Assembly: GCF_048544455.1 (NCBI RefSeq) | Contig: NC_133536.1 | Span: 194,931,325 to 194,995,324, forward strand | Reading direction: 5' to 3' | From: Silene latifolia | Lineage: Eukaryota > Streptophyta > Magnoliopsida > Caryophyllales > Caryophyllaceae | Length of the DNA stretch: 64,000 nt | In this document: in pieces, positions 56,859-64,000 of the stretch | How the letters are laid out: each line of letters opens with the position of its first letter | Position numbering within the stretch: position 1 is the first letter of the stretch | Made by a program: the position numbers and the translations under genes | The notes under the pieces: model-generated | Told to the model about the DNA's origin: nothing | The model's database searches: none | The model's input: the letters and a program-made list of their open reading frames with translations, nothing else

Positions 56859-57209
56859 TAAAGCGATCTCACACCGTGGAACGAGCTCTGTATAAAACAA
56901 TTCATTTATTATTATTAGTGAACGAGTTATTTTTTTATACAAGTATACTATCTTACAAATTGCAATATAAGACTATCTCAGACTATAATTACGTTATTAT
57001 TGATATTTTTAACTTGGGAAAATGCACGTGGTGCCCTTGAGGTTTGCCCTTTTGCACGATATACCCAAAATTTTGATCCGGAAAACTTTAAGAGATCATA
57101 ACTCGTGTTTAAGAGATCGAAATGTGACGAGGTTTTTTTTCAAATCGATCGTCTTTTCGAGAACCGGAGATGTAAAAATAATTTTTAACAAAAAGTCTTA
57201 CCAAATTCA

Positions 57210-57294
57210 TACTCCCTCCCTTTTGTTTTTTGGCCCATTGAATTATTTCACTTGCTCCAAGTAATCAGCTTATCCCAAGGAAATGGAAGGAGTG
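57210..57294. mobile_element. Degenerate Stowaway-like MITE
   Basis: CTCCCTCCCTTTTGTTTTTTGG faces AAATGGAAGGAGTG about 85 bp away. Confidence 0.45.
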
Positions 57295-57834
57295 CAAGAT
57301 TAGTGGTATCTACATGTGCGACCAATTTCTTATCAATATTCAGTATTTTCGATAAAAATCATGTTTAACTTATCATGGCCGACGCAACACATAAGCGTAA
57401 AAGAAAATAAATATCCTACAGCAGAAGATATTTCAGCAAACATTTCATATGCATTAACACTTGCCTTCAAATGAATACATACTCGCATGCAGGATGCAGC
57501 CACCTACAAAACACACCAAACAATTGAACATAGCAGCTTACAAAATTTAGGATCTCAGAATAATACATCCTAGTACTTAACCAAAGTCTAACTACAAAAA
57601 AAATAAACCAGTAACAAATTACTTTCCTTTAAGGAGTCACAAATACAAAATTCTTGTTAATATTGCAAATCTACCGAGAATAAGCTGACAAATTCAATTC
57701 AATAAAGTATTGACCATTAAAAATATAATGAAATAGAAAATGAACTAATATATACCTGGAGTGATAAGGAAATCCAAATTCTGAGAGCTTTACCTAAGGA
57801 CAAAATGAAAAGAAATGTTGTAAATGATGAAAGT

Positions 57835-58985
57835 TGTTGGGTTAAAACATCTAACACAAGGTATTCAATTTGCTAAGTGTTACATGTACATAAATTAATG
57901 ATGTATAAGTAACATTTAGGTAGTGTTAAATGATGGACAATGCATTTGCTAAACATTACGTGAAATTGCTTTAGCATTTGGTGAAACGAATGAATTATTA
58001 TTAATTCATTTGTTTAACATAGAATGATTTTATGATTTTAAAATCTAACGTCATTTTACATGGCTATATAAAGGATGGCAAATCCTTTGGAAAAATTATC
58101 TCACAAAATGTAATCAAACAAAGTGACTAAAAAAAGTCGGGGTTTGAGGGTGAGGTGGAGTACAATGGGTTTTTTTATACAATAATTTAAGAGGTTACTC
58201 TAGTGGTGATATTAGCGGCGTTGACTAATATTACTGGAGGGCTAGAGGTTGTTATCTTATATTATTGTGGGTTTTAATTGGTATTTATTCGGAGACGGTT
58301 ACGTTGTCTTTGGTACTACTATATTATTATAGTGGATTCTAGTCAATTTGGCTAGTGGGTTTTACTTCCGGTTTGGAAGGTTTTGCCCTGGGTTTGACCC
58401 TAAAATATTATCTCATCTTAATATTGCTTACATTTCTTTACTTTTACGGTGAACTTGTCGATTGGTTGCTTCCGTTGCGCGTGGGAGATTGGCGTTAACA
58501 TAGAATGATTTTATGATTTTAAAATCTAACGTCATTTTACATGGCTATATAAAGGATGGCAAATCCTTTGGAAAAATTATCTCACAAAATGTAATCAAAC
58601 AAAGTGACTAAAAAAAGTCGGGGTTTGAGGGTGAGGTGGAGTACAATGGGTTTTTTTATACAATAATTTAAGAGGTTACTCTAGGGGTGATATTAGTGGC
58701 ATTGACTAATATTACTGGAGGGCTAGAGGTTGTTATCTTATATTATTGTGGGTTTCGAATTGGTATTTATTCAGGACGGTTACGTTGTACTGGTACTATA
58801 TTATTATAGTGGATTCTAGTCAATTTGGCTAGTGGGTTTTACTTCCGGTTTGGAAGGTTTTGCCCTGGGTTTGACCCTAAAATATTATCTCATCTTAATA
58901 TTGCTTACATTTCTTTACTTTTACGGTGAACTTGTCGATTGGTTGCTTCCGTTGCGCGTGGGAGATTGGCGTTAATTTCCTAACA
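57835..58985 (+). repeat. Left LTR with a 481-bp internal tandem duplication
   Basis: Begins TGTTGGGTTAAAACATC. The stretch from TAACATAGAATGATTTTATG at about 58015 is repeated from about 58496, copying the promoter-like GGCTATATAAAGG. The right LTR has a single copy. Confidence 0.85.
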
Positions 58986-59027
58986 ATGGTATCAGAGCCA
59001 CTAGGCTCGGTCTGGTGACTGATTTAA

Positions 59028-60297
59028 TTGGCAAGGATGTCAAATATGGGGTCTCAATTTGCAGTACCAAAATTTGACAGTAAAAGTAATTTCACCCTTT
59101 GGCAAAGAAGGATGAAGGATCTCCTAGTTCATCTTGGGTTGGCTAGAGCCTTGAAAGGAGATGATGGTAAGCTGGAGAAGATGAGTGATGACAACTGGGA
59201 AGAGGTTTGTACCAAGTGTGCAAGTACTATTAGGTTGTGCATCTCGGATTCAGTCATCAATTGTGTTCTTGATGACGACTCTCCATCAGTGATATGGGAA
59301 AAGTTGGAGAAACTCTACATGGCGAAGAGTTTGACCAACAAATTGCTTTTGAAGCGGCGGTTATATCGGTTGAGGATGGATGAGGATGATAATTTAATTG
59401 GACATGTGAATTTGTTCAATGGACTGTTAGACGAGTTAAAGAAGATCGAAGTAAAGCTTGAGGAGGAAGATAAGGCGTTATTACTCCTTAATTCTCTCCC
59501 GGACACATATGAGACTTATGTGGATACTATTTTGTGCGGTAAAGACACCATCACGGTGGAGCAAGCAAGCACAAACAGCTTTATTGTCCTTTGATGCGAG
59601 GAAGAAGGACAAGGCTGGGGTACGGAGTGACAGTACGGGTACAGTTGCAGTTGCTCTAGATGGGAGAGGTCGATCGTTTAACAGGGAGGATGGATCGAAA
59701 CTTGGCAGGTCTTGGTCTAGGAACGCTTCTAGGAATAATGATGTGAAGTGTTTCAAGTGTGGTGACCTTGGGCATATTAGGCGGTTCTGTCCTAAGAAAT
59801 GCGAGAATGAAGAAAACAAGGGCGACACCAACTTGGTTGTTGGCGAAGGAAGTGGTGGTTGTTTCCTTACCGATGGTAGTGACATATTTGCGGTCACGGA
59901 TGTGAACGACATGTCTTCCAAGAAAGAATGGATATTAAATTCTGGTTGTGTCAACCACATTTGCACCCGGAAGGATAGTTTTGATGAGCTCCAAGAAGGC
60001 GTGGCTAGGAAATTGAGTTTGACTGATAACTCAATAGTTGATGTCATAGGTGTTAGGGTGGTGAAAATCAAAATGTCAAATGGGGTGGTGCACACTTTGG
60101 ACAAGGTTGCTTATGTTCCAAAGTTGCGGCGGAATCTAATTTCACTTAGTCAACTGGACTCCGAAGGTTATGGGTGTAAAGCTCATGGGGGAGTAATGAA
60201 AGTGACTAAGGGTTCTATGGTCCTCATGAAGGGGGAGCTACGTCGTGGTTTATACCGTTTGGATGCATATGAAGTAAAAACCTCACAAGATGACTGA
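59028..60297 (+). pseudogene. gag and protease-like region of the Tork-like copia
   Basis: Gag of the copia UBN2 type starts MARMSNMGSQFAVPKFDSKS. It is followed by a basic linker, the CCHC knuckle CFKCGDLGHIRRFC and a protease-like motif where copia elements usually have D-S/T-G. Gag-pre-integrase words (VKIKMSNGVVHTLDKVAYVP, RRNLISLSQLDSEGY) come last. The region is broken and has no pol after it. Confidence 0.75.
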
Positions 60298-60593
60298 AAA
60301 CGGAAAAATCGTGCACGTGTTTCGTTTGCGGAAGAGACAACGAAGGTAAATTGTTTTCAGGTTACAGACGGGCGCAAAGGTAAAATTCCTGCTGGTAGAA
60401 AGGTGGAGAGCAAGAGGTTTCTCTCCGGAGTCAAGTAACGTCATTGAATGGGTTTAGGCTGTACACGGTGTGTTGCCAGTGATAGTGAGTTAGGGTGAGG
60501 ACCGGATACTAACTCGGGTGTGCAGCTGGTAATTTCATAAGGCCAATGGTTGATTCCTCAGTGGTGGTCTCTTGTGTTGGAGGGGGAGATTTG

Positions 60594-61261
60594 TTGGGTT
60601 AAAACATCCAACACAAGATATTCAATTTGCTAAGTGTTACATGTACATAAATTAATGATCTATAAGTAACATTTAGGTAGTTTTAAATGATGGACAATGC
60701 ATTTGCTAAACATTACGTGAAATTGCTTTAGCATTTGGTGAAACGAATGAATTATTATAAATTCATTTGTTTAACGTAGAATGATTTTATGATTTTAAAA
60801 TCTAACGTCATTTTACGTGGCTATATAAAGGATGGCAAATCCTTTGGAAAAATTATCTCACAAAATGTAATCAAACAAAGTGACTAAAAAAAGTCGGGGT
60901 TTGAGGGTGAGGTGGAGTACAATGGGCTTTTTTATACAATAATTTAAGAGGTTACTCTAGGGGTGATATTAGTGGCATTGACTAATATTACTGGAGGGCT
61001 AGAGGTTGTTATCTTATATTATTGTGGGTTTCGAATTTGTATTTATTCAGGACGGTTACGTTTTACTGGTACTATATTATTATAGTGGATTCTAGTCAAT
61101 TTGGCTAGTGGGTTTTACTTTCGGTTTGGAAGGTTTTGCCCTGGGTTTGACCCTAAAATATTGTCTCATCTTAATCTTGCTTACATTTCTTTACTTTTAC
61201 GGTGAACTTGTCGATTGGTTGCTTCCGTTGCGCGTGAGAGATTGGCGCTAATTTCCCAACA
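60594..61261 (+). repeat. Right LTR of the Tork-like copia
   Basis: TGTTGGGTTAAAACATCCAAC to ATTTCCCAACA, preceded by the polypurine tract. It carries one copy of the 481-bp unit and the TATA-like GGCTATATAAAGG. Confidence 0.85.
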
Positions 61262-61569
61262 GAAGTATCACAATTCACAAATGTAAGGTATTTGTACGAA
61301 ATGATTACATGACGAAAGCCAAATGAAATTCAGAAACTAATAGTACTTAATGAAGAAGAGGAAGAAGATGAAATGTGAGGTCATGGTAATGGCGATCCAA
61401 ATACTGAAGAACAAAGTGAACATTTGTTTTAAAGAGATCAACCTCAAAGATCATACAAATTCTTTATTTCTATCTGAGCCCGTTTTAATGTGCAGTGAAC
61501 AGGTGTCAACTTTCAAAGATACAACTCAAATATTGAGTAAAGACTAAGTCAAGCGGTGAAGGTTAAAAA

Positions 61570-62598
61570 TTTTGTGCGGAAGCGTGAATATCCCGTGTTG
61601 GGCCTCTGCTATATCTGTCTCCACAGACCATAATAGTAAGATATTGTCCGCTTTGGGCCAAGCCCTCACGGATTTAATCTTGTGCTCCTTCCCAAAAGGT
61701 CTCGTACTATTATATTTAGTAGATACTTATAAAGATGATATTCCATCTTTATTCTACCGATGTGGGACATGGGTTTGCACCCTAACAATCCTCCTCTCAA
61801 ACCAAGGACCATCATCTTAATTCGGACCTTGACCTCTATGGAGGACGCCCACACTTCAACAGCCCCAAATTCTAGACACCCGAAACATCACAAGTCTTGA
61901 TAACCTCCCCTTAACCGACACACCATGCTACCACGAGCCATGTCTTGAACCATATGTCACCGCCTGGTCAAGTGAGTGCCCCCACAGGCTCCTGAGCCTG
62001 TATATCCATGTGCCCTTCTTGGGAATTTGCTACACATGCATATCGAACATCCTCTGCATCCAATATACCCTGGACCGGGTCCGTCACTTCAAAAGTCCTA
62101 GAACACAAACGGTCTCTAGCATCCAACCTAGAAAGGACCCACCAGACCTGTGGCACCCAATCTGATAAGGGTCCACCTGATCAACAGTTCTAGTACACAA
62201 ATGGTCTTTTGTCCCACAAGACCTATGACGCCTTTCATCCATTTAGCCCTGGACCGGGCTTGCTGAAGGACTCACCCCGAGCTAGGAGTTCCATGCCTTA
62301 CAATGTACAACTTCAAGTCTTGGGCGTGCTGATGAATCCTCGTGTCTAGCCCAAATCGAACCTTGGGCTCTGATACCACTTGTTGTGCGGAAGCGTGAAT
62401 ATCCCGTGTTGGGCCTCTGCTACATCTGTGTCCACAGACCATAATAGTACGATATTGTCCGCTTTGGACGAAGCCCTCACGGATTTACTCTTGGGCTCCT
62501 TCCCAAAAGGCCTCGTACTATTATATTTTATAGATATTTATAAAGATGATCTTCCATCTTTATTCTACCGATGTGGGACATGGGTTTTCACCCTAACA
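61570..62598 (-). mobile_element. TRIM (terminal-repeat retrotransposon in miniature), 1.03 kb
   Basis: Direct repeats of 218 bp (61570-61787 and 62381-62598) flank about 590 bp of non-coding DNA. A tRNA-Met primer-binding site (CTCTGATACCA on the plus strand, about 62369) abuts the right repeat, and a polypurine tract (TCCTCCTCTC on the plus strand) abuts the left one, so the element reads leftward. AAAAA flanks both sides (61565-61569, 62599-62603). The LTR words CCATGTCCCACATCGG and CAAAGCGGACAATATCG are typical of plant TRIMs as I remember them. There is no protein frame, so movement would need enzymes from another retroelement. Confidence 0.88.
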
Positions 62599-62726
62599 AA
62601 AAATATCCACATAAAAAATATGGCATAAAGGTTTTAGGGCATTAAGGGAATGTCAAAACTACGCAAGGGCTAAAATAGTCTTAGCCGAAATTACGCGAAC
62701 AATTCTTCGCTCTTTTTAGGTATTAG

Positions 62727-63410
62727 GAAATGTTTGTCGTCGAAATAGTATTCTAATCTCCGATCTGATTGCATTATTTAACCTCACTTGTTCTGTTTTT
62801 TAGAGATGAGATTTTGTACTATTATGATCGGGGGCGTTGAACTTCCATAAACACCTTGTTTTTAAGGATGATTAAAATAGAGGAAAGTGTGTGGTAGTTG
62901 TGTTGGTGGATGGATCGATGAATGCGGTAATACTTACCTGTGGTTACAGTAATGTATTGTTCCTTATGTGGGAAGTATTAGTGAATCCTAATGGGTGCTC
63001 GAGCATATTAAATATCTTGTGTATGTGACATAACATGATCTTCTTATGATTATTCCAAATCTAAGCCTGGGTAGATGATATGATCGTGTAATAGTTTTTT
63101 GCAGATTTTAGTAGTTTTGGTGGGATATGAGTTGAGTTTTTTATTTGTCTTGATGCGGAAACATGTTTAGTCTGGTGGTGTATGTTTGATGATGGAGCAC
63201 CTAAGAGACATGAAGTATGTCTTGTATTCCAATATTTGATCTATTTGCATTGTTTAACCTCACTTTTCGTTGACACAATTGTTTATAGAGATAGGATTAT
63301 GTAGAATGGGTATGGGCGATGGTTTACGTTCATTGTGAGTGAATGTTTGATGATGTGTAGTAGCACTTTAGCTTAGAACGTGATATTGGTTGATTTATTT
63401 TACATGTTTG
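62727..63410. repeat. Displaced 3' flank of eL39 copy 2
   Basis: AAATGTTTGTCGTCGAAATAGTATT resumes the copy A sequence found at about 46228. Further matches include CCTCACTTGTTCT, GATGAATGCGG and, at about 63340, TGAATGTTTGATGATGTGTAGTAGCACTTTAG. Part of it is itself repeated (about 62770 and 63250: TTTAACCTCACTT). Confidence 0.75.
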
Positions 63411-63466
63411 ATAGTCAAGTAAAAGTTCTATTGTTACGTTATGTATTGTACTTATTTTGTTGGGAG

Positions 63467-64000
63467 TAGGGATGGCAATGGGTCGGGGACCCGACCCAGA
63501 CCCTGAGGGTCGGACCCTAACGGGTCGGGTATGGGTCTCATTTTTTCAGACCCAATGGGTATGGGTCGGGTATGGGTCTTCAGAAAATATTTCGGGTCTG
63601 GGTCCGGGTCTAAGTTATGAGACCCATATCCGACCCTTAGACCCTTTATTAAATAAAAAAAATCAAAATTACAACTTTTCTGAATTCATACTGACAGACT
63701 GTAGAAACTCAACTAAAGTCTATTTCTATTCCCTCATCCCATAAAGTGATAAAACTCAACCAAACCCTTATGACAATACCACCACTCCACCACTGACACA
63801 AGAAAACCACCACCACAGCACTGATACGCGACCGACAACCACCATTAACGGCAGATTAATAAACTCATAGTGTTAAAGTAGTATGAATTTTTTTTTTTTA
63901 ATATTATAGAGCCATTGCTGTTAATCTTGTTACTAAAGTGGCTGAAACTCGGACCCATGGGTAGACCCAGACCCTACCCTTACCCATAGGGTCCGGGTAT
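63467..64000. mobile_element. hAT-type element, GGGTCGGG-rich, cut by the window end
   Basis: The left end TAGGGATGGCAATGGG is a well-known hAT MITE terminus. Runs of GGGTCGGGTATGGGTC follow, then a plainer centre and complementary runs (GGACCCATGGGTAGACCC) reaching the last base. The right terminus and target duplication (expected GTTGGGAG) lie beyond the window. Confidence 0.75.

Larger units (their letters stand above)
54852..57503 (-). pseudogene. Exons of an unrecognised multi-exon gene, probably a fragment
   Basis: Four exon-like pieces lie on the minus strand. At 57420-57503, an 84-nt in-phase exon runs between TTTTGTAG and GTAGGA and encodes VAASCMRVCIHLKASVNAYE and MFAEISSA. About 56252-56315 gives LSATRIMEPITNRLKLGELQ followed by GTGAGA. 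About 56008-56079 gives EIEQLANQVDREAGPARLTL and FSPK followed by GTATAT. At 54852-55006, after TTTCAG, comes a terminal exon with DQVLISIAETESEVHKYIAN and a stop. The amino-acid texture and splice sites look real, but I see no start exon and do not recognise the protein. The acceptor of the third piece looks poor. It may be a captured fragment or the 3' end of a gene. Confidence 0.45.
57835..61261 (+). mobile_element. Ty1/copia retrotransposon lacking most of pol (Tork-like)
   Basis: A left LTR (57835-58985) and right LTR (about 60594-61261) bound a short body: tRNA-Met primer-binding site TGGTATCAGAGC at 58987, gag from 59028, a zinc knuckle CFKCGDLGHIRRFC, a protease-like stretch WILNSGCVNHICTR, then a polypurine tract GGAGGGGGAGA. 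Integrase, reverse transcriptase and RNase H are absent. Gag words such as FTLWQRRMKDLLVHLGL and DKALLLLNSLPDTYETY resemble Tnt1/Tork elements. The flanks AAAGT and GAAGT match at four of five bases. The body is broken and internally deleted, so any past movement needed enzymes from a relative. The left LTR holds a 481-bp tandem duplication absent from the right one. Confidence 0.85.
54658..62726. other. About 8 kb inserted into the 3' flank of eL39 copy 2
   Basis: Copy A is continuous where copy B is interrupted, so this block arrived after the duplication or was lost from A. It starts near GACTAGTTTTTGGGTCCGGC and ends near TCTTTTTAGGTATTAGG, with ATTA just outside the left edge and near the right edge. 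It contains gene-like exons (54.85-57.50 kb), Stowaway MITEs, a gag-only copia and a TRIM. The carrier is undetermined; a Helitron or another capturing transposon is possible. Confidence 0.5.

Noticed and set aside
61570-62598. Cassandra-type TRIM with 5S rRNA in its LTR
   Set aside because: I looked for 5S internal promoter words in the LTR and did not see them.

Overview
This is nuclear DNA from a flowering plant. The evidence is intron-containing plant genes (an AP2/ERF factor of the ERF003 type and two eL39 ribosomal protein genes), plant Ty1/copia lineages, an L1-type LINE with a DUF4283-like ORF1, Tourist, Stowaway, hAT and Mutator-like MITEs, tRNA-derived SINEs and a TRIM. The A+T-rich spacers and the Stowaway and SINE styles would fit a core eudicot, perhaps Caryophyllales. 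That placement is an impression, not a demonstration.

Layout. 1-7.9 kb: MITE-rich spacer with a truncated copia copy (4.08-6.33 kb). 8.0-9.0 kb: a two-exon ERF003-like gene. 9.8-12.1 kb: a SINE, a hAT element and a Mutator-like MITE. 12.1-30.3 kb: one Tourist-like MITE split by three later insertions, namely an 11.4 kb Sirevirus-type copia with almost identical LTRs, a copia with a large internal inverted duplication, and a 0.9 kb Mutator-like element. 30.3-40.2 kb: MITEs, a SINE, a broken mariner, a recent minus-strand copia and a hAT element. 40.2-45.4 kb: sparse spacer with a solo LTR inside unrecognised transcript-like sequence. 45.5-63.4 kb: a duplicated eL39 segment. Copy 1 is followed by a hAT-like element holding a 5.7 kb LINE. 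Copy 2 has its 3' flank split by about 8 kb of inserted DNA (gene-like exons, a gag-only copia, a TRIM). 63.5 kb to the end: a hAT-type element cut by the window edge.

Only three host genes look functional: the ERF003-like factor and the two eL39 genes. Nothing suggests they share a pathway. The most unusual signals are nucleic-acid structures in the Sirevirus. One is a row of six small hairpins with the same GGAGTA loop and covarying stems, present in both LTRs. The other is a 19-nt inverted repeat (AACARTC-N5-GAYTGTT) that recurs in the LTRs and, in all three reading frames, inside gag and pol.

All calls are by eye. Family names rest on remembered motifs, and no database search was run.
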